Assembly: GCA_036583965.1 (NCBI GenBank)
Contig: JAZBQD010000015.1
Location: forward strand, 66,184,330 to 66,248,329
Length of the DNA: 64,000 nt
Direction: 5' to 3'
DNA from: Prunella strophiata
Taxonomy: Eukaryota; Chordata; Aves; Passeriformes; Prunellidae
Within the stretch, counting starts at the first letter, position 1, and every line of letters begins with the position of its first letter. Below are positions 41,502-54,435 of the stretch, one piece after another. The notes under the pieces were generated by a model. It did not search any database. It was given only the letters and a program-made list of their open reading frames with translations, and was not told the origin of the DNA. The position numbers were made by a program, and so were the translations under genes.

Positions 41502-41614
41502 CATTTCATTTCATTTCATTTCATTTCATTTCATTTCATTTCATTTCATTTCATTTCATTTCATTTCATTTCATTTCATTTCATTTCATTTCATTTCATT
41601 TCATTTCATTTCAT
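41502..41614. repeat. (TTTCA)n pentanucleotide microsatellite
   Basis: About 22 uninterrupted copies of a five-base unit (CATTT/TTTCA on the plus strand, TGAAA in FHOD3 sense). No substitution is visible across 113 bp, so the array is young or recently expanded. A looser TATG/TGTA-rich stretch follows at 41757-41797. Confidence 0.98.
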
Positions 41615-44600
41615 AGATAAATCTTTCCAAAATCTCTTCTTTATCCCATTTTCATTTTCACCCATACCAATCAAACTGTGAAAAGTTATTATCTCTCTCA
41701 TAACTGATCATATGCCATTCAATGTCAAAGCACACCCAAATGCTAGGTGGCTCAGCTCATATGTATATGTGTATGTCTATGTGTATGTACATGTATTAAA
41801 GAGAGTCACATCCACAGATATGTGCCTGCATGTTTATCCTGGAGATGTTTTTCTTTGTCTGATTTCAAGCCTGAGTTGTTTTAAATATCCAAAACTAGGA
41901 ACCAGAGATAAACATCAAGGGGAAAAAATCAACATGTTTCTTTCTATTGCAGCAATAAAAGAGAAAGTAACTTCTTCTCTCATCTGGGCCTTTAGTAATC
42001 TATACCACAACCTGAGTCTTACATCAAATTATGATGTTGAGTCTCCCCACTTTGCTGTTTCATACCTATCACACCACTCATCATATTTGACACAGACTAG
42101 CAACTCTAAGAGATCCTAAATAAAATAAAATAAACCCCACCCACCACAGTATCTTTGCTCTATACCCATTAAGTATTTATAGAATCAAATCTTATAGTGT
42201 TGTGGAAAGTCACCAGAACTTGAAACATCATGACAAAAACTAGAATTTTTCCATAGTAAATGCTAGAGAAAAATAGAAGATTAGTTATGGTTTGGGATGT
42301 CTGAAAACATGGAAAATCATGACAATAAAAAAAAAAACCAAAACAAACAACCCTGCAGTCCTGGCTCTACATGAAGCAATTTGAACAACCAGTTAATGGG
42401 GCCTAATAAGCAAACTAAGGTCTGTGCTGTTGGTTAGAAACTCGTCAGGAATCCAAAGTTGAGCCGAAAAAATGCTTAGCATCAGAGGCTCAGCTGTATT
42501 CATTGTTTTCTGGTAAAACCAAAATAGCATCACAATCTCTGCCTGCATCCTGGCAATCCTCAAACATCAGAAACATGCATTTTCTAACAAACAGGACCTT
42601 ACAACTTCTCAGCACAGCTTTCCTTTATTTAGACAACTATTTCCCTGTTTTTTTCTAGGACCATAAAGGGTGTTGAAGACCTTGAGCCCAGAGTGCACCG
42701 TGCAATATAGCTGTGTCCAGCTAGCCTAAAAATTTGTGGAAAACTTTACAATTCCCTGTGCTACTCTTTGCTCAGAGGAAGAGTCCTAACAGGCTTCCAG
42801 GCAGGACCCTAAAAAAAGCAAAGTTCATAGATACATAATTCCCTGTTTGCTTCTCTGTTGTTTTTACCTTATCAATATAGCTCTCCTGAAGGCCAGCTTT
42901 CTTCAAATTGAAAAATCTGGAAGCCTCAGGTGGACCTGAACAGTTGGTCTTCCTCATAATCTTTTAGCCTCATGGTCTACTAAGAGAAAGCTTACTAAAG
43001 ACAGCTTTGGTCACTGATGCAGAATGCAGGCTCCACTCTGGTAAGTTCTTAAGATGGCAGTCAGTTCCTTCATTTGTTAGGTGTCAAACACAGGAATACT
43101 GAAAAGAAAGTTCTAACCATGGCCATGTTATCTTTAGCTGAATGTATTTAGTGTTATAAGATCAATCTTACCAATTCTTTGGTGATCAAAGCCATGGAAA
43201 TAAAAAGCAGTCTAGTAAAGAGAGGTAAATACCTAATCCTAGCTATTTACAACTTCATAAACCTCAGTCTTTGACTGTAACTAATTCCATAGTTATGGAG
43301 CTGTTCACTCAAATGCTGGTAAGAGGTGTTAGTGTAAATCTCCCAGAAGCTCACTTGAATATGTTTGCTAAGGTCTGGCTGACACAGCTCTGATAGGACA
43401 CCCAGGGTGAGAGATGAGCATGGTTCCTGTGCAGTACTGAAGAAAGAAAAATGCACAGCAAAACGTGAAACATTAATTTGAAAAACTGGGAGGATCACTT
43501 GTTTCTGATTTGGATGTATAAAACTCAGAGAAGCTGTGCCATGCTCATGACAGCACTGAGAACTTCTGAACAAGCTGCCTTTTACTCTCTGAAACCCAGT
43601 TAGGATGTGACTAAAAGACAGAGACAGAAATTTGCCTTTTAATGCTTATTTACCAGAAATCACTGCATACAATAACAACATAAATCTAGTGCAAATCCCA
43701 TGCCACTCCTTGCATTTTTCCCTGACTCTATCCATGGTGTGGCTGGAAAAAGCTAGCTTTACTTTAAAAAGAAAACAAACAAACAACACAACCCATGGAA
43801 GAATGTGTTTAAAAGTCTACTACTGCATAAGAAGCAGCATGCTAGACCACAGACTGAGAGCACTCAGTTTGGACCAGGGCAGAAAGCCTTAGGAAGGTAC
43901 CTCCAGCACAGCATTAAAACATCATGTTAACAGCACCGAAGTTCCCACCAGGCTTATTGGTGCTCTATGCCATCATGGTAAGAGAAAGAAGTTTTAGCAA
44001 AGCAGACCTGCTGCTGGTCAGGACAGGCATCCTAAAGTATGCTGCTGTGAAGCAGGTACAGACCTTTAAATCAACCTTCAGCCTTTCTTAGTTAGTAGCT
44101 GTTATCAACTTCTTTACTTACTTAGTAACAGGCACATCAGGCTGGGCTTTGCTCTCCATGAAAACTATTTTAACACAAAGCAGATTTGGATCCTTATTTG
44201 TTTTGAACCACAGGCAAAAAAGCAATACATTTAGTTGGGAAAAAGGCTGCCAAGTGGATGAAAAAGGCCTGCAAGTTTTCCTTTTGGTCGCCCTCAGCAT
44301 TTACTGTCAACTTTTCCCAGCTCAAAACCCAAAGTCTGCTCTCAATTAGCCTGGTGTAGATCAGACCAACTCCATTGACTTCAGACAACTTTTTGGATAT
44401 AGAGCATTGTGAGGCAGAACAGAATTTGGCCAATATTATCTTTTTTTTGTTGTTTTACCGGCACCACGAATTTCTCTCTTTTTGGAAGACTTATCAGTTG
44501 ACACAAAGCAGATGACTGTGGACAACCTGTTTGATGTGGTAAACAAAAGCAAAGCCATTGCCAAAACAGCTGATGAGCTAGAAAAAAAAGAAACATGAAC

Positions 44601-46361
44601 ATTGTGGGAAGGAGAATGATGGGAAAGAACTTGAACCTTCTCCTGATTTTGGTACAGAAGTCCAAAAATAACCTAGAATATTTCCCAAAATAAAATTTAG
44701 TACAGCGTAAGAGTGGGACTTCAATCTCTAACCGTGTCCATCAGAAGCAATTCCACTGGGTCCTAATCCACTGTAAAACCAGACATAAGACATCTGCAGC
44801 CACACACAAAGTTTAGAGCTTTCAGCAGGAACAACACAGTAAGATTATCATTAGTACTGTTACAATTCCTACTGGGAAAGAAAATGCAGTGAAGGAATAA
44901 AGAATGAAATCCATTTTGTAACTATTTTTGGGAAACAGAGCACTGCAAAAACTTACTGCCAATTTTTTTTTCCTTTCTCAAGAGGAACCAGGGTTATGAA
45001 CCAAAAGGTCATTAGCAGGAGACAGTTCCTTCATGGCTGAATAGAAGTCACTTTCAATTTACAGAGGTAATAAGTAATTTTTATCCATTTGTATAGATTC
45101 CTCTCTACAACATTAACAATAGAAGCAACAGGGTCATAATGAGCATTTCTTTTGACAAAATCAGGCATCAGGATTTTAAAATCTAAACACTAATTGCCAC
45201 AAGATCGATTTATTCAAGTCCTTTAAACCAATAAATATCTTGCATTGAAGACCATATGCTCAAATTTGAAAATTTGATTACAGAAAACCTCTTTCCATTT
45301 AAGTCTAATTCAAATTCTATACATGTGTAAAAACCTTAAAGGACACATTCAACTTCACTATTTTTCTGCTTGAACATTAATGAATTAATGAATAGAAGCC
45401 ATAAGGCTTTTTTTTTTTTTTTTCTTTTTCCCCCTCAATTTAGCTATCAGGTGTAGAGATACTGTTGCACACATCTGGACTATTTCACTGAAAGTTGAGA
45501 CTTACTGGAATAAGATAAAGCAGGAAGGCTGTTTTTCCTCTTCCTACCATAACTACAGATTTGGGCAGATAATGAATCTAAAAATGTGAAGGACAGAATC
45601 TGCTTATCTGAAAAGCTTGTTTACCAGAAACACTTTACCAGAAAAATGAGAATTACAGAAGATCCAACAGTCAACTAACTTCTTTTTATGGTAACCTAGA
45701 CAATTTCACTGAGCATTAAACTTGCATCCTCAAATCCTGAACATATTTTGTTGTCTGAAATGTCCCACGGGAAAAAAATCTGATTTGCCAGCTACAAATA
45801 ATTCCCTGCCTTTACTTGCTAAGAGGACTGGAGAATGGGGGTGGGGGCTCAGGCAGTATTTTTATTTAACTAATATGCAAAGTAAAGATCAGAATTACAC
45901 ACATTCATAATTGAATGCCTGTTTTCTTACAGAGCCAGGTGAGCAAGTTGGACATTCCAAATGGAATTGAAGAGAATTTAATTATTGTCCTACAGAAGAT
46001 AACTGCAACATGAAATTAAAATTCACTGCTTAGATAAAAGACTTCTTTTTTGTATTTAAACCTAAATTATGCTTTAAAATATGTCACTGTCAAAGACTGT
46101 GTGGAGCAGAACTAGATTTTATTTTTTTTTTTCAAAAAAGTAGCATGATTATTGAAATTATATTATGTTGGTTAAAAAAATATTTCAAACAGCTTCTGAA
46201 ACTAATCTGTTGTGGTTTTAGTCCCTCGATTCTATTCCCACTAAATATTAGCTCAAATACAAATTTATAATAAGTTACTGAAGATTACAAAATACAGCTA
46301 GGAAGCACACACAATAATAGTGAGAAAACATATTGGTGGAAGTTGTTGTCCTGGATGGCTT

Positions 46362-46384
46362 CTAACTGTTTAATTAACAGTTAG
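46362..46384. repeat. Inverted repeat, 9-bp arms with 5-nt loop
   Basis: CTAACTGTT and AACAGTTAG are exact reverse complements around TAATT. It is intronic, and no function is suggested by the context. Confidence 0.8.
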
Positions 46385-46590
46385 GGAATGAACAATTTCT
46401 GCAGAGTAGAAGCATCTCATTTCCAATTCAAATTCATGTTTAACAAATAAAAAAAATAATATAACCATAAATATCTGCTCTACATTCATGGCTACAGATT
46501 CCCAGTCACATTGTTAAGTCCTGAAGCAGGGCCCAAGGTCATGCACAAGGCATCCCATGCAGAGCAGCTGAAGCTCCCAGCTGTACTCAC

Positions 46591-46677
46591 ACTGAAGATG
46601 CTTTAAACTCATCCTCAAATGCACTGTCATCCTTGTTATCAGCCTGTAAGACCGTGGAGCTCTCAGCTGTCAGCCCA
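46591..46677 (-). CDS. FHOD3: FHOD3 cassette exon, acidic (probably alternative)
   Basis: This 87-nt exon is phase 2 at both ends. The frame that continues from 47914-48146 encodes GLTAESSTVLQADNKDDSAF and then EDEFKASS. The acceptor is GTCTTTAG and the donor a strong GTGAGT. An internal AG (TTACAG) could be used instead but would put the downstream part out of frame. Skipping this exon leaves the frame unchanged and fits the shorter mammalian isoform, so alternative use is likely. I assign it to FHOD3 by splice sites, phase and composition rather than by firm recall of an orthologous sequence. Confidence 0.75.
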
Positions 46678-47913
46678 CTAAAGACCAGGCCATGAAAGGT
46701 GATGGAAAACAAGCATTAATGTGTTGTCAAATGCCAAAAGAAAAAAAAAAAAAAGAAAATAAAGTGTTATGTATGTGGTATACAACATTCAACTACTGTT
46801 TCAGTTATCTGGAGTCTTACATTTTCATATTGCCAGAACCCATTAAACTTTAGTCAACACAGCTCTCTTTGCAAGAAGGACTGCTTTACATGCAACATAG
46901 GATTTTAAGGCTCTAAGTTTACATCCCCTGCTGACCAAGACAAATCTTCAATGAACTTCCCAAAAGTTATAATTAATACAAGATACGCTTGTGTACAGAC
47001 CACGCTTCAGTTTTTCAAACTGCATCTTTGGCAGTGAGATGACAGTGTCCAGCTTTTGCTGTCTGCAGCTTTTATGTATCACCACCTGAGCTAGTCAGCC
47101 AGACTCCCTTTAGAATCAACAGCCAGTCTCAGAGCTTGATTCATCTTGGTTGAAATTTCAGGCGTGTAGAACACATTAGATAACTGAAGGCCCACCAGTG
47201 CTTGCTGCACTCCACTGACATCAAAGAGAGGAGAGCTGATCAGACATGCAACCATGGTGAATTATTTCCAGCCCTCTTGTGCAGCAGTCAGACATGCTGA
47301 GGATCTGCAGCTCCTTTTTTCCTAAGCACACACAGCCTAAGCCAACCATCCTAGGACTGGCAAAGACACCATCTTCGACTGACTCCACTGTTGCAGACTG
47401 CTGCACAGCTAGCCATTACTGCCTCTCTTTTGCTAATTATAAAACATTAGATATATTCACTACTCTGCTGTAGCCTCAAAGGCAAATATTTATGCTGGAA
47501 TGAAGAGGAGGAAAGGAAAATAAGAATGTACTGTAACATACACAGGACAAATAGCTCTGAATTAACGTTACCATGCTCTTGTTATAATCTTCTGTTATGT
47601 GGACATAGTGAATATAAAATCTGTCAATGGATGAAATTAGGCTGAGTTAGTTCTCATACCAAATGCTCTATGTTGTGTGGTTTGGGTCCACTTACTTAGG
47701 ATGGATGGTGCCAAAGAACTTAGCTATGTAGGTAAGTCACCTACAAATCCACTTATTTTTTCTGCTGGTGTTTTAACTCTGAATATGCCTTTGCTTTTTT
47801 CATTTTTATTCCAATGAGAAGAGGAAGATAAAGAAAAGCCTATCCCATTAATAAAGTGCAATGAGCAGAAAGTGACGGGAGAAGAAAGGAGAATCCCTCA
47901 GCCGCTCCCTTAC
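46678..47913 (-). other. FHOD3: FHOD3 intron (1.2 kb)
   Basis: A short intron with donor GTAAGG and acceptor CTTTAG. An A-rich run lies at 46740-46755. Nothing else is recognised. Confidence 0.8.
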
Positions 47914-48146
47914 CTCTCACTGAGCTCTTCCACGCGCTGCCCGTGGCTCAGCACGAAGCTGGACTGCCCGCAGGGGCTGGCGGGGGCCGATAAAGTGCTC
48001 TTGACGTTCTGTGCCGAGTGCCGGCGGCTCCGCCGCCGCTCCAGCCCCCTGCGCTCGCCGGCGCCAAGGCTGGCCCTCCTGCGATCCTTGCGCCCGCTGG
48101 GAGGGGGCTCTGCACCCTCATCTCCATCTTCATGCCTCAGTGTCAC
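47914..48146 (-). CDS. FHOD3: FHOD3 exon: basic Ser/Arg-rich linker after FH3
   Basis: This 233-nt exon (phase 0 in, phase 2 out) begins VTLRHEDGDEGAEPPPSG, as in mammalian FHOD3, then encodes a very basic stretch with RRRAS and RRRSRRHS, followed by STLSAPASPCGQS. It lies just C-terminal to the FH3 domain and is probably disordered. The RRxS-like sites resemble basophilic kinase targets, which is inference. Base composition is markedly GC- and CpG-rich compared with the introns, partly from CGN arginine codons. Its last bases AG complete an Arg codon when joined to the exon at 27748 or 34170 and a Ser codon when joined to the exon at 46677 or 31609. Confidence 0.96.
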
Positions 48147-50044
48147 CTGAGAAAGAAAGAAGAAGGCCAACACGGTCCCTTCAGCTACCACAGGTCTTCA
48201 CACCTAGGCTTAAAAATTTCCTGGTCTCAGCATGGTTAACTCCAGTTAGCATCACCGTTTCTACAGCTAACCCTGAAAGTCACTGTCTATCCATTAGTGC
48301 AGTGTGGCAGCTCTAACAATGGAATTATATACTGATGCCTTGCTTACAACACTATAGGACCTGTAATGACACATATATGTACCTCCTAATCTGTTTGTTT
48401 TGCTTTTAATGTGGGACTGAATTTTCAAGGAAGCTGCGAGGTCTTGGACGACTAGTTCTCTTTATATGCTTCCAAAATACTTAGGTGAAGACTTGGTTTT
48501 AGTGAAGTTAACAGGAAAAAACTCCATGCATTGACTGATTCAACATTTCCTCATGTTCAGACATGACACCTGTAGTGATTAAGTGGAAGTTAGCATCTAC
48601 AGTGTGCTGGAAACAGCAGAGGACTAAAGCATGGGTGCAACGCCAAATATCCTGAACTTCTGCACACCCCTGATGTGCCAATGTGAACTACTTCTAAAAG
48701 AAACAAAGTGTTATCTTATAGTAGATGATCGGAGAGATCCCTGGCAGAAACAAAGTAGTATCTAGTGGCTCTCACCTGAAATGCAGCCTAACATCTAAAA
48801 AATCATTGTCTGAGAAAGATCCACTTAAATAGGCAGAGGTACACAAAGGGCAATGTGGGCCACCAGAAGAATGCCTATCTTCTTGTTTCCATTAGTCTTG
48901 TTACTCTGGTAATTCTTACCAGAAGTTTTTAAAAACAAACAAAGAGGGAAGTGAAATATCTCTCTTTGGGGTGTAAAATCTGTTTCTGTGAGGAAAAATA
49001 GATTTTTCAGGTAAAAAAACAGGATTGGCAGATAAAAGGAAGAACCTGCATAGACGTACTTAAATTTAATTTGGTCAGCAAGAAAAAGCTGGCACCCAAC
49101 TAAGTCAACTGCCAATTCTGCAATTAAGTCTTTCAGTAGGTGCAGCATGCACAAAAAACCAATCCATCCTTTTACGATTAATCACTATACTTTAAAAAGG
49201 GTGTTATAAGATGATGCCTCTGATGATATAAAAAGAAAGAACATTATTGAGCCCTCTCATTCTCTTATTCTTCCTGAAAATTGCTGTATATAAAGCTTAA
49301 CTCTGCTAGTTAGTGAAGTGGCATAGGAGTAGAATTGGTGGAGAAAATGGAGAATTGAATCTATCAAATCCTTTGCTGGACTTAGGCAGAGATGAAGTAA
49401 TTTAATTTTGTCATATGAGAACACTAATTCACATTTACATTACAACTTCAGCCTAAACCTCCTAGCTCCAACACTTTACAAAATCTGAAAAAAGGCTAAT
49501 TACTAAGAAACTGGATTTCCTACCCCTACCTATAAATGCTTCAGAAGTAGTTATTTTATACCTAGGTGGTAAATGTGGAGTCACTCATTATTCCATTGCT
49601 GCAAACTGCATAGGATCTGGTCCAGTGTAAACTCTTAAACATGGACTTGCTGGATATTCAGTTGCAGAACAGTTGCAGAACAAGCTGAACTTGTGAAGTT
49701 GAGCTCAGCCGAACCTTTTTGATGAGCTGAATACTTTTGCACATGGGCAGAACTTCTACTTGCTTCAGCATGTGTAACTAGCAGTTGCAGAAAGGAGGCT
49801 AGTAAATGTGCTGGTTTGCCTTGGACTATGCCCCAGCTTTAATACAAAATGCCTTTGCATTAAAGGCAGCTATGTACCACAGCAGGTCACATATACAAAT
49901 GTGCACAATACTTACAGCAACCAGATGTTTTTCTTTTAAAATAGGAGAGATAACCAAATTTCACCTAGGTTACATTCCCCCCTCCTCTCAGCTTTGAAGT
50001 TTGCACAAGCTGTAAGATGCATAAAACAGGGCATGTTATGTTAC
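48147..50044 (-). other. FHOD3: FHOD3 intron (1.9 kb)
   Basis: Intron between exons 50045-50188 and 47914-48146. A minor direct repeat of 'cagttgcagaa' occurs at about 49660-49681. No exon, RNA gene or recognised transposon is seen. Confidence 0.8.
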
Positions 50045-50188
50045 CTCATAAATGTTAAATTGCTCAACTAAGTCCAAGTCTGTTCCTTTCTTGTTCAAGT
50101 GTCTCTGTGAAATAGCTTCAATGCCTAGCTCTTCCAGACAGTCCACCACATCGTAGAAGGAGTCTTGATCTGGCAATCCTGACAGCGT
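50045..50188 (-). CDS. FHOD3: FHOD3 exon: end of FH3 domain
   Basis: This 144-nt exon holds 48 complete codons and is phase 0 at both ends. It encodes [20 protein letters not shown] and continues to [11 protein letters not shown], closely matching mammalian FHOD3 at roughly residues 272-319, the last helices of the FH3 armadillo region. The acceptor is TTCTTAG and the donor GTAACA. No stop or shift is present. Confidence 0.97.
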
Positions 50189-53100
50189 CTAAGAATCAAA
50201 GGAAAAACATTTAAATCTGTTTGTTTTGAAAAGAATTAAACAAAGGATTTTAAAAGTGGGTGGCAAGTGGTGCTATGTATGATTTCAATAAAGTAAAACC
50301 CATGATGTGGGATTAGAGACACCGATAGAAAATAAAAAACAAGTGGCAGAGCTTTTAACAAACAACTCTCTGCACTGTGTAGAAAAATGAATAATTGGCA
50401 AAAAAAAAATCAATGTTGTTATTTTATACAAAAAAGTATGGAAAATGTAGGTCTTTAAAACACACAGTTGGATTCTTTCTGGCTGCATTCAAGTGCAGAC
50501 TTAAAGAACAGAGAATGTTAAACCATCAAACACAGGGATAAAAGCAAAGAGGGAGAAAAAAATCTCTGAAATGCTTAGGTAAAAAGAGGAAAGCTCAGTT
50601 CCTACTGATTCTTTTAAGTTTAGCCTTAAGAAGAAAAAGTCTAATGCACAGCTGTGTGATGTCAGGATAGCAGGAAATATCCTGCACCATGTGCCTACTG
50701 TCCTCCACACCTGCGGCAACAGTCATCTTCCCTGAGCACAAATTGGTTTATATTACAGAGACAGTGACTCTTCTGCTCCCTTTCAAATTAAAAAGTCTTA
50801 TTAAAGGTACACTGACTCCTTAATTCCTATTCCAGCTTGCTATTGATTCCTAGTCAGTTTGTGCTCATTTTTTACTGCTCCTTATGCATGATGCAGAAAG
50901 ACTAATTTATTCCTGCACATGTTGAGCAGAAACTACTGAACACACCGTGCCACCTACCTACAGGGCAACACATCCCTCACCACAGGAACCAATCTATGCA
51001 GAGCTGTTGCTGCAAAATACCTGAGAGTGCAGGCTGGAAGCAACACAATTTTTCTGGATTAGCTCACCAGAGAGAAGTTTACTCTGAAGTAGTTTCCTCT
51101 CTCCCATTCAATTAGCTAAGTAATTTATCTATATTCCCAGCAGAGGAAGAGAAAGAGCAAGGGGAAAGAGATGCAAAACCCAGGCCCTCTCCAAGGAGAG
51201 TTACATCTTCTCATGCCTGGGATGAACTGTGCTCTGTGAATGCTGTTTTTCTGAGCCCATCTTTTCCAAGGTGGCTCTGAGCAGCAGAGTGCAGAAAACA
51301 GAAGCCCCTCTGGGCAGCCTCCCTATACCAAGAAGCTTTACATTCAGAAAAATGGGTCTGGATAACATGACTAATGAGAGAGAAATGGGCAGCTGACGTA
51401 GCTGTCTTGTTAAAGCACCTCTTTCCTGTGATGTAAACTACTGAAATATGTGCTCCAACAATGTACATTTTAATTTAATTTTTTTTTCTAATTAAACACA
51501 ACACAGCAACATTTTCTTCTTCAGTCATTACAGGATTATTAACTGGTGAAATCCACCACAACAGGAATTCTTAGCACAAAGATCAATTAAGTGTTAAGGT
51601 TATATGTTCAGGCTTTAATTAAGAATTTCTCTCTTTCCAGGACAGCATTTAAGCCTCTGTTTAGAACCCACTGAAGACTATGAAACTAAAACGTCCTGAA
51701 CAGTGCTGAAAACAGGTACCACATTTATTTTGTTCTTTCCTAAACTGACACCTAGCACTGAGTAAAAATCTGAGGATTCAGCAAATGAAGTTCTCACACT
51801 GAACATTCAGTGGAACTTTAACTTGGATGTGGAAATATTATCATAGAAAAGTGTTCAATTATGAGGCTTTCAGTTGCAAATGAAAGACATGGACAGCAAC
51901 TATTCTGACCCAAATGCCTTCATGCATAGTAGGATGTGATGTTTCATCTGCAAAATGGTGGAGGAACAGTCACATCTTCTGAGCATTTACTTCCTAAAAT
52001 AACAGGAAATTATCTTAATGTTCATATGAAGATCACCCACCTTCAAGTATAGCATTTTTAAAATCCAGGGTAAGGCAAGCTATAGATTGGAAAAACAGCA
52101 GCATAAGGTAGTATTTACTGGCAACTGCTGCTGTCAGCAGCCTTTTATTGGTTATTATAATTTTAAATCACACAGCAGTGTAAATCAAATTTTCACTGCA
52201 TGTTGTTGACCAGAACTGGACAACTGAACTCTTAAGTATAGAAATAAAATATTTTTCCTTTGCACAGTTTGTTGCTACACTCAGATCCACTTTCAGAGCC
52301 TAAAGCATATCAAATTCAATTTCTAACTACTCCAAGGAAAATAACAAAGGCTATACTGGAACTATGCATAACCAGAAGTATCTGCACTGGGATCACTCTC
52401 ATCTAAGAAATTCATTAATGTCTAAATCCTGCCAAATTAAGAGAGGGTTAATAAAATATTGGCATAACTAAGTTAGTTAAGCATCAACAAAAGAGAGGGA
52501 GAGGATAAAAGGACTGGAGCAATTTTTATGTCTGGGCAGATATGTTTTCTGCTCTGGAGCAGGAAGGAACAGAGTCTGTAAATGGATACATGGAGGAGGA
52601 AAAAAGAGTACAAGCATGCCTCCTTAAGACAAATCCTTCATGAGGACTCTGCCTGCACTGAAAACTTTGACATTTCCTTGTCTAGAGAAGCTGAAACCAT
52701 CTGAGCCTTCTTTGTATTCTCTGTGGGGTAAAAAAATTACAACTGTTACATGCTGCTTGCTGTTTTCTCTATAATCATGAAAAATATCCCATTAAAAACA
52801 TCATAAAGCTGCCCATAAGCCAGATCCTAATTATAAGTGTGGATTCGCGGGATTCCTCTCTTCCTTGATCTTCATAACTGCCTTGCTCCTTTGACTGTGA
52901 CATGCTTTTTCTTTTTGCATGTTTTTAAAGAACTACCTCCTCCTAAAAATAGCTTCAAATGTACTGAAAAACTCAGACTAAAGGAATCAACTACAGGACA
53001 ATAAAAGCATTAGCAGGGAAAACCTCTGAGGAAGTCAAACACCAGGTAGGTTACAACTGTGCAAATGATGAAGAGAACTATCTCAGAACGAGGAGTCAGT

Positions 53101-54340
53101 ACACAAAACAAGGTGCAAAGCAGAGACATTAATGACTAGGCACCTTGGCTTTAATAGCAGCTACAGAGAGTAGCATATATAAATGGTGATGCTTTTCAGA
53201 AGGACTACAGCAGTAAGGTAAGGTGGTCTTTTAAACTCAAGAGGAACCTTACTACTGTGGAATCAGGAGCAAGGGTGACTCTAAGCATAAGTACAGTAAG
53301 ATCAGTAATGTCACCAGGAGAGGTTAGTCTCAGGCATTATTTGCTGGAAAATATCTGCCATTAAGAAATCATTAAAAAAAAAAAAAACAGACAAACAAAA
53401 CAAACCTAAGAAAAACCCAGCAAGAAAGCAACCCACAATTCCAATCATGTAGCCAAGAGCCCAATAAACTGGCAGCTTGGTGTATAATCCCCATGAACAA
53501 ACTCAGCATCATCAAGTGAATACAATGAGTAATAATAATATTTCCTAATACTCTGCCCTATTAAGTATAACCATAAACCACACAATTACTTTGTTTGCCA
53601 AGAGTATGCTGGCTTTCTGTGCTCTTTAAAAAAATGAATCTTTAATTTTAGTACCTCCTCCCCCTACAATTTGTCTATGACTAGATGATGATTTTTAAGG
53701 AATTTACATTTATAAATTTCTAACTTTCAAGAACTTTCCATTTTCTCCCTCCCAATAGCATAAGCCAGTATTTCAAAAAATATTTGACTTTACTGCAAAA
53801 CTATGACTTGTAAATCCGGCCACCAAAAAATATAAGCAAATCAGAAAAAAATGTAACCTTACTTTTTTAAGCAGAAGCAGCCTTATTAGCACTCACACCT
53901 GTTAAATTCATCACATTTATATCACAGAAAAAAAAAACAAAAAACCAAAAACCAAATTAAACTACATGAACTAGAAAACTGCACGACACAAGCCTTTGTG
54001 AGCATGTGATCTTTTCACCAGCACTTGCTTTCCTTCTCCCCTTGGATAATCTGTTACTTTGTCACATTTTCCTTTAGCACTGGCATTGTCAGCGCTGGGA
54101 GAGGAGCCATGCCAGACCACAATTCCACACAACATCCACCAAAATAACACCTCTGCTCCCAGGCTGCTGCCTCCAGGTGGCTGCAGCACAAGTAACAGGA
54201 GTGTGCTGATTGATTACAGCTTGTCCTGCAACTTCTCTGTGACAGGTCTCTTCCATCACATACTCTCAACAGGGAAGTTCATTACACAATTGAAAACACA
54301 AATATTATCTGCACCAGTCATGCTAACAAAGTAAACAAAC
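50189..54340 (-). other. FHOD3: FHOD3 intron (4.2 kb)
   Basis: Intron sequence between two FH3 exons. It is AT-rich, with an A-rich stretch at about 53368-53402 followed by degenerate A/C-rich sequence, and another at 53929-53957. I recognise no gene or transposon family. Confidence 0.8.
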
Positions 54341-54435
54341 CTTGTTAACCAAGGTCATTGCATAAACCAGTAGTTCGGTATCAACCCCATCCTTCTCCTC
54401 CAGTATCTCCATGATGTTGGACCATGGCTTGGCTC
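54341..54435 (-). CDS. FHOD3: FHOD3 exon: FH3 domain segment
   Basis: This 95-nt exon enters in phase 1 (two bases complete a Gly codon) and ends on a codon boundary. It encodes AKPWSNIMEILEEKDGVDTE followed by LLVYAMTLVNK, nearly identical to mammalian FHOD3 at roughly residues 240-271. The block belongs to the armadillo-repeat FH3 region, which helps autoinhibition and localisation of the formin. The acceptor is CTCTAG and the donor GTTTGT. No irregularity is seen. Confidence 0.97.

Noticed and set aside
41430..41681. Reading frame with a repeated FISFH motif
   Set aside because: It is a translation of the TTTCA microsatellite.
42772..42957. Minus-strand frame MRKTNCSGPPEASRF considered as an extra FHOD3 exon
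   Set aside because: No acceptor/donor pair with phase 2 at both ends was found and the sequence does not resemble FHOD3.
46591..46650. Shorter version of the acidic exon using the internal TTACAG acceptor
   Set aside because: The resulting frame does not join the flanking exons in phase; kept only as a possible alternative event.
47872..48316. Plus-strand reading frames rich in Pro, Arg and Ser
   Set aside because: They are the antisense and off-frame shadows of the GC-rich FHOD3 exon 47914-48146.
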